In this document: piece by piece, positions 1 through 11,800 of the stretch | How the letters are laid out: each line of letters starts with the position of its first letter | How positions within the stretch are numbered: position 1 is the first letter of the stretch | NCBI GenBank assembly: GCA_024364735.1 | Contig: JAGFNQ010002599.1 | Location: 62,001-126,000 of the forward strand | Direction of reading: 5' to 3' | DNA length: 64,000 nt | Source: Boesenbergia rotunda | Lineage: Eukaryota > Streptophyta > Magnoliopsida > Zingiberales > Zingiberaceae | Notes under the pieces: generated by a model | Told to the model about the DNA's origin: nothing | Database searches by the model: none | The model's input: only the letters and a program-made list of their open reading frames with translations | Position numbers and translations under genes: made by a program

Positions 1-606
1 ATTTATCTTTTGAAGACATATTAACTTGTTCATGTAGTTCAAACTTACAAAATAGTTCATCAAGCTTAACTCTTGAAAAATCTCTAGAGACTTATACGCA
101 TCAACCATTGATGCCCATAAGGTGGTTCTAGGAAAAAATTGAAGAACATGCCTTACTAGATCCCGATTATCAATTTTCTCACCTCTTATATGAAGACCAT
201 TTACTATCTCCTTGAATCTACCATGCATTTGACTCATGGTCTCATTGGTCTTCATGATGAAGGTTTGGAGTTGACCCACCAAGAGATCTCTCTTGGCTCT
301 CATTAATTCGGTTGATCCTTCATTTAACTCAATGTGTTTTTCATAAAGCTCTTTAGCGGAGTTAAATGATCTAACCTTTTCAATTACTCCTTTGAAAGTA
401 CACATTGTAGAGTAGTTGTGACTTTTGCATTCACTTTAGCTTTCTTGGACACCTCTTTTGTCCACTCCATAGATGGAAGAGGTGCTCCGAACTCATTCTT
501 TGGTTTCTCAAAACCATATACAATACTAAATCAATTTTCAATATCATTCATCAAATAATACTCCATCCTACCATTTCAATATGTGAAATTGTTGCCATCA
601 AAGAAA
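1..606 (-). pseudogene. Copia-type gag fragment (DUF4219/UBN2), truncated by window edge
   Basis: Read on the minus strand, the stretch starts with a FDGNNFTY-like box typical of the N-terminal DUF4219 segment of plant Copia gag. It continues with FEKPKNEFGAPLPSMEW and later KELYEKHIELNEGS, MSQMHGRFKEIVNGL and DNRDLVRHVLQFFP, the helical UBN2 capsid-like pattern. Several stop codons and at least one frame change break it, so it is a dead copy. Position and strand agree with the primer-binding site and LTR immediately to its right. The rest of the polyprotein lies left of the window. Confidence 0.7.
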
Positions 607-685
607 GGTGGTCGAGCGGTGCTTTATCACTCTTGAAACGCTATCTTGATGCTTCGATTGACGATGAGTTCTACAGAGGCGACCC

Positions 686-699
686 AAGCTCTGATACCA
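686..699 (-). promoter_or_regulatory. Primer-binding site (initiator tRNA-Met)
   Basis: The minus strand reads TGGTATCAGAGCTT, matching the classic initiator tRNA-Met primer site of plant Copia elements. It lies two bases inside the LTR end at 702, which fixes the LTR boundary and the minus-strand orientation. Confidence 0.85.
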
Positions 700-701
700 G
701 T

Positions 702-1706
702 TGTTAAGACCTTTGTGTCTAGCTAGAGAGTAGGGGTGAATAGCTTCTCTTCGATTTTGTTTACAAATGATTAGCGGAAGCACAAGAGGAATATAAACAA
801 AATCAAAAACAACTAAAACAATGTTAACTCCCTTGATTTACTTGGTCTCCACCTCCTTGAGGTCACTAATCCAAGGATCCACACCCACATAATTAATCTC
901 CACTATGTTTTTCTCCTTTTCAAATCAAGTTTGAAGGTGGAGAAACCCTTACAAGATGATCTCTTCCTCTTACAAGGTTAGAATGATTTTGGAGAAAGAA
1001 ATTGAGAACTTGAAAGCTTGGAGACTTCAGAACATTCAAGAAAAAAAAATGAGAAGATCAAGTTATGTTTTCTTCAAGCTCTGAAATCTGCTTTTGTATT
1101 ACCTTCGACATCAGTCCACTGTTATCATCATCAGTCGACTAATGAGCTTCAACGGTCACTGTAAATTACGTTTAATTTTCTGCCGTCAGCCTGCAACGAT
1201 AACATATCAGTTGACTGGGACCTGACCCAGTCGATTGATCTTTCTGTTTGGTCTGGTGTTAGGTAGCAGTCAACTGATTCCTCTTATCAGTCGACTAAAC
1301 TCTCTATTTGGTGTACTAGTCGACTAATTCTCTCATTAGTCGACTGATACCTCATGAATGTGAGATTATGCTTTCCATTAACGTAGACTTATGCCTTCAA
1401 ACATCTTCCATCAACCTTGCGCCCTTAGGATATTTTCGAGCCCTCGACTCCTCATCCTTGCGCTTTCCTTGAAGTGTTTTTGTTGGCTTTGTCGTGCTAA
1501 ATCTTCTTTTGCCAAGAGGTCGCACCTCTGAGACTTCATCCGCCAAAATAATATTCTTAGACTTCCCTTGCCAAGTCTTTCATACCTGGACTTTCCTTTA
1601 TACCTGCTTACTCAAATTTCATGTTAGATCACTAACATTGCCTAACTTTAACTCATTTAACCAAACATCAAAAGTAAATAATATTTGGAGCATGATTGCA
1701 CCAACA
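702..1706 (-). mobile_element. 5' LTR of a SIRE-like Copia element (1005 bp)
   Basis: On the minus strand it starts TGTTGGTGCAATC at 1706 and ends GGTCTTAACA at 702, next to the PBS. Near its 3' end it carries GCTATTCACCCC, a motif shared with the LTRs at 5760 and 56700, which suggests a related Copia group. The region about 1090-1350 holds repeated AGTCGACT-type palindromes, exact or with one change. The 3' LTR is outside the window, so target duplications cannot be read. Confidence 0.8.
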
Positions 1707-2128
1707 CAGAGTTTCGATGATGTGGTTGGAAGGTTAACCAGATTGCTATGACCAAGAAAATGTTGAGACAATCTATGGTCCGGAGTGACCATGTGTTTTG
1801 ATGTTTGGGCAAAGGGTTTAGGTTAGATTTATCCTTGTGATTTAATATGTGTATTTGAGTCTGCAGGATTACAAGGTTACACATATTGACTTAGCTGGAC
1901 GGCTTCGGGAACGATGAAGGGTGGCATGGAGACAAGTCGTAGGCTTGTGTGTGCACCCGAGGGACCATGGATAGCAGGGACGATGAGCCAAGGGGCGCGA
2001 ACTTCGAGGCATGCGTGAATGATGGCATGGAGGCAAGCTGGAGGCTTGTGTGTGCATCCGAGGGATGGGAGCCGAAGACGAAGAGGGCGCGAAGGCAACA
2101 GTCGAGGCTGCTTGTGAAGAGTCAGCTA

Positions 2129-5079
2129 TGTCACGCCCCGAGACCATTGGAGCCGCTGATCCAATATAAAATCGGACAGCACCTCCCCTGTCCGGCGGAC
2201 AATTTACACAAACACACAACACACGCAGTTTATAAATTGGCCTCAGGCCTCAAAATAGATATATATAAAGTATAAAATGATGAAACAACTCTATACTGAA
2301 ATTATAACTCACCTGAGCTGCCCCTGGGCAGGTGCGTAGCAAAACCACAAATACAAAGTCCAACAGAGGACTCAAAAATACAATACCGTACGAATAAATC
2401 CAATACAAGTCCACGATATACGAAATGAATACAAAACGTAGACTATACTATCAAAGAAAACAAAACCAGCGGAAGATCCATCCAAATGGAGTCGTGGGGA
2501 CCCGGGACTGGCAACTGGGCTCCTCCGGCGAGCTATCAACCTGAAACAAAAATGTTACGACGGGTGGTGAGTCCAAGTGGACTCGCGGGTATATAGAAAG
2601 ATATGCATGGCTGAAAAGTAGCTAAAGTAGCTATATAGAAACAACAGGATACAGTCTCCATAATAATATCAGAAGCATGCATAACTGAAATAATAAAGGA
2701 CTGTACATACCAGAAATCAGTCTATCATGATCATAATAGGACTCGTACCATACGAGCAAGTGCAGGGTCAATAAACCATACCAAAAGTACCTCCTGTATG
2801 TGCATGTCAAACAAGTGCAGCAAGTAAATGCAACAAACACAATCAATGCATAAATGCATCATATGCACATGATGCAATGTCATGGTCACCCCTTAACACC
2901 AGTTAAGCCACCGAGACAGGCGATACTGTGTCGGCCGAGTGGGTAGAGCCGTGACACTGTCAGCACTCTGCCATCACTGCTCCTGAGTGACCGAGTGGAC
3001 AGGATGCTGGTGGAGTAAACACTCCGCCCCATGTATATATGGGGGAGATATCTCTCTCATCTTCTCTAGTCTATGGTAAGAGAAGGGATCCCTGCTTGCT
3101 ATCACGCTCCGTAACCACTACCCATGAGCGGACGAGCGGAGCAGTACAGAGCAAATGCTCACACCCAGCGGTATCCACTAACCCATGAGTGGCCGTGTGT
3201 GCATATCATGTGCCGGAAGACGATTAGGCTCAACCACAAGGGAGTCAGCTGATCGCCGGCATGCAACAGTGCAGGTATGGTGCATGACTAACACAGGCAA
3301 CCCCTACCAGGTCATCGACACATAACCCAACCTATCATGCACAGGTCATATGTATGCATCATAACCCAATCAATCCTATAACCAGATACACGTGCAAATA
3401 CGAGTAGAGTCAACCAAATGCAGACATCAGGTGACATACCACAATAACCTAATCAGTCCATATCTAGACACACGTGCAGGTATGACCAAAATCAACCAAT
3501 ACAACCACACAATGGTATGCTAATCTATATCCACATACTCATGCTTATACCAATGCTATACAGAGTCAGATAACAAATAAACGAGACTGTATAGAAATAA
3601 ATGTAGATCATATCCAAGGTCAAGCATAAGTATCAAGCAGGATAACAAAACGGTAGCAGATAAAGGTCAATATCAGCCTACTGCATAAATTACTAGCCAT
3701 GCATAAAGATAAAGTGGATCTACAGAAGACAAGCAAGAAGTACCCGCCTCCAAGAGTGGAAGTCCGTATCAAAGCAGAAAGAACCACCCGCCAATAATAA
3801 GCAACAATAAATCCAGTCAAGTCCCTGTATCAAGGATGTAATTAATTAGCTATTTACAGAAAGATAAGTAGCTAACTATTCTCTACACCAAATTAGGGTT
3901 AACCCAGTTATCATTCCCTTTTTAGTCAATCTTATCCAATTAACTAATCGGTTCTTTATTAGTCCACGTAATTAAGATTGAGGATTAGGTTAGGTTGGTT
4001 TGCAATTCCAACCAACCGTAAGCACATATGAAATTGCTAACAGTTCCTCCCACAGATCAATACCCAAGCTAAATCTATACTTAAGAAACAGAACTATAAT
4101 ACAACCCTATGGCATGAAAGGTCAACCGAACACCACTGAGCAATTCAATTAGAACCCAAACTGAATCCCTATTCTCAGATCCTAAAACCAATGTTCAGGA
4201 ATTACCTTACACTGCACACAGTAGGGATCTCCAACAGCTCCACAACAGAACCACACAATAAGCTAAGACAGGGAGGAAGAAATGAAACCCCAATCCTTTC
4301 CAACGGTCACTTCAACTCCGCTTGCTCAATATCTCATATCTAACCTAAGATAAGATGAACTGCCTTTATAGTTCATTGCCAAATCCATCATTGAATCAAA
4401 ACTTAATCCATTCTAGCTCAGTAGTGAAGAATCAATCCTTACCATGAACTTGCGCTGACAGAAAACTCCCCTGCTCCAGCTTCCAGTGATCCTCGACCCG
4501 TAGCCTTGCAGAGGAAAGCTCGGCATAGGAGGAGAGGGGACACCGCTTTGAAGAAAAGGCAGGGAACGAGAGGAAAAGGGATAGCTCGAAATCGGCGCTG
4601 GAAATCGAAGAGGAAACCTTCGGAAGGCAAAGAATGGAGATGATTGGGCTTCAGCGTCGAGTGCGCGTGGCCGAGAGGGAAGAGGAGTCGGCGACCTTGC
4701 GCTCGCCGGCTTCGCTTTGAGGGAGAAGATCGTCGGCGATCTAGAGGGGCATGGCTAGGGCAGCACGCGGCCGGAGGAGAAGTAGCGCTGCTGCGATCTG
4801 CTGTGGAGGAGTCGGGCACTGTGGCGGCTAGGGCATGCGGGCGGAGGAGGGGCCGAAGGTGACTTAAGGGATTGGAGTTTTGCACTTTAGTCCAACTAAC
4901 TTCCAACTAATCGCAATATTGCCCCTATGTCTTAATTTCCAACCCCTTAACCCCTTGTAACCATTTGTTTTAATTACAGTTTAATCCCTAATTTAAGGCC
5001 AAGGCTTCGGAAACCCTGGAACCTGCCCGATAATCCTCCGGAAATTACCGGGACCTAGTCGAAAGTGTCGGATTTAACA
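2129..5079 (-). mobile_element. Solo Tekay-like Gypsy LTR nested in the Copia solo LTR
   Basis: It starts TGTCACGCCCCGAGACC and ends GGATTTAACA, the same termini as the two LTRs of the element at 45825-54986. Shared internal blocks include the GGACAGCACCTCCCCTGTCC-like segment, a tract of CTCTGCCATCACT, and CCATGAGTGG repeats. The five bases AGCTA occur at 2124-2128 and again at 5080-5084, a perfect target duplication. No internal region remains. At about 2.95 kb it is somewhat longer than the 2.68 kb copies. Orientation is inferred from the full element, whose coding strand is minus. Confidence 0.85.
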
Positions 5080-5428
5080 AGCTAAGTCATGAAAGGACGA
5101 GAGCCGAAGGAAGAGGACTTCAAGGGCAAGCCGGGAAGTGGACTTGAAAGCACATGTGGAGGAGGGTCTTCGGAGTGAGGAGGAGTGTTTGTATAGGCTG
5201 GGTAGTCGACTGGTGATATAACAGTCGACTGCCAGCACGAACAAAAACTCACAGAAGGTAGTCGACCCTCGACCAGTCGACTGCTCCCACTGCTCTGGGA
5301 GCAGTCGACTGGTCGTGACTGGTTAAGTTGGCTGAAAATTCGAACGTTGAGCTGCAACAGTCGATTTTCAGTGGGACCAGTCGACTGCCCCCAAGTCGAC
5401 TGGTAGGGTGTTTTTCAGCCTTAAGCTC

Positions 5429-5436
5429 TATTTAAA
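5429..5436 (+). promoter_or_regulatory. TATA-like box of the Copia solo LTR
   Basis: TATTTAAA sits about 30 bases after the last of a run of CAGTCGACTG palindromes and about 370 bases before the LTR end. This is the expected U3/R position. It is assigned by sequence and placement only. Confidence 0.45.
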
Positions 5437-5808
5437 GATGCTCGGGTTTGGCTAGAAACCCCTGATGAAACAAGCTTGGTTAGGGCTTGTTAGTAGTCTT
5501 AGTGCTTAGAAAGTGTACTTGGGATTGTGACGAGGTTTCTCCACCCACAAGGAGCTACACGAGCTAGCCGGAGGGTATACGGGGAGTGATCTGCCGAAGG
5601 ATCAAGGGATCGTCCACCTCACGGACTATCTGGAGTAGGAGCTTCATCTCCGAATCACGTAAATAGGTATTGTTAGCATTGCTTAGTTGTTAGTCTTGTT
5701 TTATTGTATTTCCGCTTGCGCACTAACAACGTAGGTAGAGAAGAAAACGAAAAATTGCTATTCACCCCCCTCCCCCCTCTCGCAAGCCGTCAACGATCTA
5801 ACAGAAAA

Positions 5809-6240
5809 GGTGGGGCCAATGGAGTCGTCGCTGAGCCATTTCTATCGCTGGAATGAACTGCAAGATGACCGGGGGTGTCCTGATCTTGCACTGCGACGAT
5901 CAAGTCAGTCTTCAGCGTATGAAGAAGATAGACAGTAAGTAAAAAAGAATGAAAATGCAAATAAAAATGAATCTTCTCAGCACAGCCTGTCCCCTTTGAG
6001 TAGAATGAAGTGAATCCCCCTTTTCTCTTAACACACGGAGCTATTTTATAGGCAATACCCCAAACAAGTTGTCCCATCTATAATAAAGAGTGCCAACTGA
6101 TAGAAAATATATGTGGCCCATATCTTGTAGATCTCATGTGGATTATTCTATCATATCACATTATACTACTCATATCTTGTAGATCTTGTGAGGATTATGG
6201 TGTCATATTATATATTGGGTCGTCTTGGTATTTGGGCATA
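5809..6240. other. Intergenic, no gene recognised
   Basis: With 1707-1755 this is the DNA into which the solo Copia LTR inserted. It has no coding potential that resembles a known family. It may be old transposon sequence but shows no recognisable terminus. Confidence 0.4.
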
Positions 6241-6369
6241 GAAGAGGTGTCAGGTCGGAGTGGAGTTGAATCGAAGCATCCGACCAACTAGGCCGATCGG
6301 ACATGTGCTAGAGATTGATTCGGCCGTGAAGAGCGGCGGGCCTGTAATCTGCCGCGAAGGTCGGCAGTT

Positions 6370-6780
6370 CGACCGTCCACTAGGGACGTTGGTGAGTCGG
6401 CCCGTTGTCGAGGAGGTTGGTCGATCATCGGTTGACCAGGAAGGTCGGGGGGTTGGTCGACTGGGAAGGTCGGCGGGTCGGCCGCCCACTAGAGAGGTCG
6501 GCGGGTCGGTCGTATGTCGGGAACGTCGACTAGTCGACTGTGTGCCGGAAACATCGGCGAGTCTGCTATATGCCAGGAACGTCGGCGGGTCGGCCGGTCA
6601 CCGAGGAGGTCGGCAGCTTGGCCGGTCGTCCGCTAGGGAGGACAGCGGATCGACCGATCGCCGAGGAGGTTGGCGGGTTGATGGGTCGTTTGGTCGCCGA
6701 GGAGGTCGGTGGGTCGACCGGGAAGGTCGACGAGTTGGTCATTCTGCCTGGCAGATTGAATCTCGTTGATCTCTCTTGAC
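6370..6780. repeat. Degenerate GGTCGGCGGGTCGG-type repeat tract
   Basis: Units of roughly 20-35 bases, variants of GAGGTCGGCGGGTCGGTCG, follow one another irregularly (for example around 6400, 6460, 6500, 6575, 6610, 6660 and 6705). The long open frames here, rich in Gly, Arg and Val, are by-products of the repeat. Similar GC-rich tracts occur in plant LTR retrotransposons, so it is probably transposon-derived. Confidence 0.6.
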
Positions 6781-7330
6781 TTTCACCCGACTTGGTCTAT
6801 CGGTTTTAACCTTCCTTTTTGGGGGTGATATATCTCCCCTCTCCCCGAATTAAAACTCTTTTGTACTTCTCTTTGCCAAACATGTCTGGACAAGAAAAAT
6901 GAAGTTTATCTTTGCTTGAATAGCAAACTCATTCCCCTCGTCTTGAGATTATGATGCAACTAAGGGCATTAAATTATCACTTATCATTTATGTATTCATA
7001 GTTTGAATACTAGCTGTATATATTTTTTAAGATTTTTTTTCTAAATTGGATGCACAATTATGAGATGTTGGACTTTTAGACTATCCGTACACAAGTGATT
7101 TTCGATTTATCTAATGACTGATGGTAAATTTTTGTAAGGCCGAATTGATATATATATATTTTTTCATTTCCTTCAGTTGTCTTTTACCAAATTAGATTAC
7201 CTGTAATGGCTCGTTAATTGAGTGTTATAACACTCGATTAATGAACCGCACGCGTTAATATCGTTGTGGCGAATGCATTAAAGCGCTGACGTAATGAATG
7301 TATTCAGATGTTTGAATGTGTTTATCGACG
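6781..7330. other. AT-rich intergenic DNA with a short palindrome
   Basis: No gene seen. A 16-base perfect palindrome GAGTGTTATAACACTC lies at 7220-7235, flanked by imperfect TTAAT/ATTAA arms. Confidence 0.4.
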
Positions 7331-7339
7331 ATGACATGA

Positions 7340-7530
7340 CATCCCCAATTGATTGAGAGATCAAGATATCCCTAATTGATTGAGGAATCGATTAGGGATC
7401 TCCTAATCTATTGGGGGTTGCTCCAATCAATTGGGGACACCCCTAATGTGCTCCCAATCGATTGGGGGCTACGATTGGGGATGCTTTCAATGGATTGGGG
7501 CACCGTAATCGATTGAAAATCGACAATGGT
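7340..7530. repeat. Iterated CAATCGATTGGGG-type palindromic motif
   Basis: Roughly nine variants of CAATCGATTG, often followed by GGGG, occur at irregular spacing within 190 bases. Several are exact ATCGAT palindromes (around 7388, 7457, 7510) and others differ by one base. The intervening text differs, so it is not a simple tandem array. The style matches the palindrome arrays in the LTRs of this window, although no LTR ends are visible here. Confidence 0.6.
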
Positions 7531-7559
7531 TACCTAAACGACTAGTAAATGTCCACAAC

Positions 7560-8650
7560 GATCACAATCAACTATTTTAATAAAAAAATTAAATTTTCAT
7601 ATATTTAAAAATATTATTATTTATTTTAAATACTAACTATTTCAATTACGCAAATAAAATTGAAAATAAAGAATGTGTATGTGAGAGAATATATATGTGA
7701 GATAACGTGTATATGGCATGTAGACCTTATAAATAATGGATGTTAAATGTTAAACGAATATGAAAAAATAAAGATGTTAATATTAATGTATATATGATAT
7801 GTGAATCTTATTTTTTTGTATAAGGTGGTAGATATTATAATACTAAAAATATTAAATCATTACGGATGCCTTGGAGGAGGTCACAAGTCACTTTTCCCTT
7901 TGTATCTCTAATACAAGATTTGTGGAAGATTTTTAAAATAAAAAATTTAATAAAAAGTTTGAATCATTTGTAAGGGTAAGGTTTGGGGTTTGTAGTTAAA
8001 AAATAATAGTAAAAACTTAAATTTATTTTTTTAATTCATAATTAATATAAAATAATATTATATTGTGATTTATAATAGTGGAAGATATGTCATTTGTAAT
8101 ATACGATCCATAATAAAATTTTATTAAAGAGAATAATAAATTTTTATATTTTTAATATAATATCTATATTGTATATTGAAAATTGTAAAATCTCAGTTGA
8201 AACTTAAAAGTTGCAACAAAAATACAGAAAAAATAAGGGGACGTTTGGTTTGCATTTTCCAGTCTGTTTTTCATTTTCATTTTCGATAGAAAATGCTGTT
8301 TTCTAGAAAACATATTTGGTTTATATTTTCCAGCTTTATTTTCCAGAAAAAAACATAGCGTTTTCTGGAAAACTTGAAAATGAAAAAAAATTATTTTTCA
8401 AAAAATTAAAAAATACGATTTTCTAGAAAACGAAAATAAAAAATGAAACAAACTAAACATTTTTTTGAAAAATATGATTTTTTAGAAAACCTCTTTGCTT
8501 TTTCAAGCATTCTTTTGTTTTTTGAGATGAATATAAACTTACAATTTTATTATCTCCTAAAAAATTGAGAAGAAAAATTATTAATTATTTTAAAATTTTA
8601 TTTTCTTAATTTTATGAGAAAAATATATTTTTTTATAAATAAAAAAAATC
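7560..8650. other. AT-rich SPL upstream region with a possible hAT-like MITE
   Basis: Very AT-rich, with no coding potential. At 8238-8460 a GGGGACGTTTGGTTTG start and an AAACAAACTAAACAT end form a weak inverted pair, reminiscent of hAT-type MITEs. The interior repeats TTTTCTAGAAAA-like motifs. Boundaries are uncertain. Confidence 0.3.
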
Positions 8651-8755
8651 GCCCATGCCCTACTTTTTCCCGCTGTGTGCTCGCAGTGACAGCTTTATGA
8701 GCCAGAAAGACGTCGGAAGACCCGGAACCTACTATTTTTTTTTTCTCGTTTTCTG

Positions 8756-8775
8756 CTCTCTCTCTCTCTCTCTCT
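8756..8775 (+). repeat. (CT)n microsatellite in the SPL 5' leader
   Basis: Ten CT units about 80 bases upstream of the SPL start codon. CT/GA tracts are common in plant 5' leaders and are bound by GAGA-type BPC proteins. A regulatory role here is inference. Confidence 0.75.
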
Positions 8776-8821
8776 GGTCTTCAAGAAGACGATTCCTGCT
8801 CCTCCGCTTGCCTTCGGAGCC

Positions 8822-8836
8822 ATGGATGGGTTGTAG
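8822..8836 (+). promoter_or_regulatory. Short upstream ORF (four codons) before SPL
   Basis: ATG GAT GGG TTG TAG lies 21 bases upstream of the SPL ATG. If the 5' UTR includes it, as its closeness suggests, it could dampen translation of the main frame. No transcript evidence is available. Confidence 0.4.
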
Positions 8837-8857
8837 AGGGCGCTGCCACAGAAAAAG

Positions 8858-11800
8858 ATGGACCCGGGCTCTCTCAACCCCTCCGGGGATGCACTCCATG
8901 GCCTCAGCTTTGGGCAGAAGATTTACTTTGAGGATTCTGGCGGAGGGGGGAGTGGTAGCTCCTCCAGGCCACCGCCGGCTCCGGTAAAGGGAGCTGCAAC
9001 GCCGTTTCCGTCTAGGAAAGGTAAGGGGGCGGCGCAGGGAGGGCAGCCACAGCCGCCAAGGTGCCAGGTGGAGGGATGCAATGCCGATCTGACTGGTGTT
9101 AAGACCTACTACTGTAGGCATAAAGTGTGCGGGATGCATTCCAAGGCACCCAATGCGATTGTGGCGGGGTTGGAGCAGAGGTTCTGTCAGCAGTGTAGCA
9201 GGTCATTTTTTGACGACTACTGTTTTTATAGTTTCTCTTTCTGACTTTGCATCTAAATAGATGATCTTGATTCGCTTGTGAACTGATAACCCCTTTTTCT
9301 TATGCTTGGTCATATACAGCGGAGTTAAAATTTGCGTTTTTTTGGTTGTCTTCGTGTTAGATCTGCGACTAGCCATATTGGTAGACCTCATTTTTGATGT
9401 TATCTTATGGGCGATCACTATGATAGTTTTGATTTCACTTTGGAATTCGTTTCTGTTCATATACGCCCCTTTTGATTCAAGAATATGAATATATTACTTT
9501 ATGAGAGAGGTTTTCGTGGTTTCGAATTGAGTTTTTTTAGCAGAAGTTTTAGATGGTTTGATAGATATCAACGATACAGTGCATACTATTACTGACCCTT
9601 GGGTCGATTGCTAGCCTTATACTTGATTGTAATCGCTTTCTTTAGCATCATAGATGACGCTCGAATAGGAAATATCCGTCTACCCATCTGCAAGTCTGCA
9701 ATTTTAGCTTCCAGGCCGATCTTTTTTTTAATGCCTTTTGCTTGCTTCACTGCTACTGTAGTTGTTCATTCATAGGATTTTCGCTTTTCCCTTTTGCGGG
9801 TCAATCTTCTCAATGAATGCTTATAGCAAAATTTATGAAGTGTTTGATAGTTATGTTTGTGTTTCATCCTATGCAACACTTGCACGCTTGCATTTTTATG
9901 TTTCTAAATTATGGCCTAAGTGCGGATGTATACTTATATCCCTTGTACTCTCTCAAACCTATTGTTTTGATTCAATGTTTCCTGTCTAACATAGGTTTTC
10001 TTGTTGTCTGAGCATGCTCATCCAACACTTCAAACTCATCGGAATGCAGTTGAAAGTTGACAGCTTGTGGTTTTACCCATGTGTGCTTCACTATGAGGGT
10101 TCTAGTATAGTTGTCTATGCAATTAACGTCACATTAGGTTGAAGTCTACCTCCACAAAATCAGTCAACATCTTATTTTGCCCATTCCTATTACTACTACT
10201 ATCATATCAGATGCCAAATTTGATGTCTAGTCTATATAAAACAAATCAGGAAAATCTGTACACGGTAGTCAAAACATTTTTAAAAAATACAATATTATTA
10301 TATAAAAATAACTAACAACTAAAAAAAAAAAAAATGAAATATCAATAATGCCACAGTGAACACAATCTGTTGTTTGCTTGCAAGAGAGTCACCGCGTAGC
10401 CTCCTGCGTCACCCTGCTCTACCAGTCTCGCCGCGCCGCCCTACCTCCGCTAGCCTCGCCTCGCCGCTGCTAGCCTCGCCCCTCCAGCTTCGTGCATCGT
10501 CGTGCTGGCATATGAAACATCAATATGACATATTTGGATTGTAATTTTGCATGTGCTTTACTAGTGTCCCTGTTTAGTTTTATCGTGAACAATACTATTG
10601 TATATTTTAACTTCTAATAGATTTTTTCGTATATAGATTTCTTGAATCCAATGTTTTAAACTTGAATTTTTTTGAAACTTTTTTTTTTTTCAAGAATACT
10701 GTACTGAGTTGCTGACGAAATATATCATATGCTCACCTAGTTGATCTAATCTTGAAGAAAGTAATTGGATAAGTTGTTAGTTTCATATATTTATATAAAT
10801 ATATGCTTTATTATATATCGGTTATATCCCGGTTGGACCCCCGGTTAAACCGGTTGAATTTCTGAACCTCTGAACCCTTGCTCCGATCAGTTCGATATCC
10901 GGTCCGGTTCTCAGAACCTTGACTTATACAGAGGAAATATATTATGTAATCTTGCCTCTGCACTACACCTGATCATCGCAACGACCAATTAGACCTAATG
11001 AAAACCAAACAGATTGGATCCTCAACATCTTCAGATCTGTATACTGAGATAACTGCTCTAGCCCAGCTATAACTCAGCCTAGATTCCCAGGATTATTGAA
11101 CAGAGAAGTTCGTATGTATTGAAACTGAGTTGCATTGGAAGGAGACATAACTGAAGGCATACACATACACGACCACATAAGATAATGAATCTTTGATCAA
11201 TTTTCTTGACTTGTTTCTTCCCTTCTATCTGCAAGGAGACCTGTTCCTAACACAAGATACATCACCACATATTGCTTGATTAAATCCCAAAAATTTTCCC
11301 TACAATTTGCATTGTCATTTTAGATTTATTTGGCTGTCTTTTTTGGATCTAGCTATCACCTAATTCTAATAGTCTAAATTGCCTCCTCCTTGGCTTATGT
11401 CATGCTACTACCCCAATGAACGTTACATGTATACTTTATCACCTCGTTAGTGTTAGACGATCAACTTTTCCTATGAGTGTGAAGGTAAATTCTCCACATC
11501 TGAATTCATTTGCTAGTAATTCAGTTCTCCTATTGTAATACTCGTCCAATTCCACTTTCAACCCAAACTCCAATCATAATAAAATGGATTCACTATGATT
11601 TTCTTATGCTCACAATTTTGCTTTCTAACTCTAGTATTAAAAAGTTATTATTGGATAAATGTATTTAAATGCCATTTCTCAACCTCATTATATAAATGTG
11701 TGTGCAACATGTGTATTGGTTTCCAACTTTCTTTGGTGTAACCCAGAAATTTTCTTGTGCTTTATGTCCTGTTGGCACTAGTGTGTCCTGTTGGCACTAG

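Larger units (their letters stand above)
1761..5803 (+). mobile_element. Solo Copia LTR, split by a nested LTR
   Basis: The LTR runs from TGTTGAGACA at 1761 to GATCTAACA at 5803. Perfect five-base duplications GAAAA lie outside both ends (1756-1760 and 5804-5808). No PBS or polypurine tract adjoins it, so this is a solo LTR left by LTR-LTR recombination. Removing the nested 2129-5079 insertion and one target copy leaves about 1.09 kb. It resembles the 702-1706 LTR in carrying CAGTCGACTG palindromes (5200-5402), a TATA-like TATTTAAA, and GCTATTCACCCC near its end, but is in the opposite orientation. Confidence 0.8.

Noticed and set aside
4439..4906. 155-codon frame on the minus strand
   Set aside because: It lies inside the solo Tekay-like LTR. 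Composition is Arg/Ser/Pro from GC-rich repeat text, without homology that I recognise.
6260..6769. 169-codon Gly/Arg/Val-rich open frame
   Set aside because: Produced by the GGTCGGCGGGTCGG repeat tract; several frames are open for the same reason.
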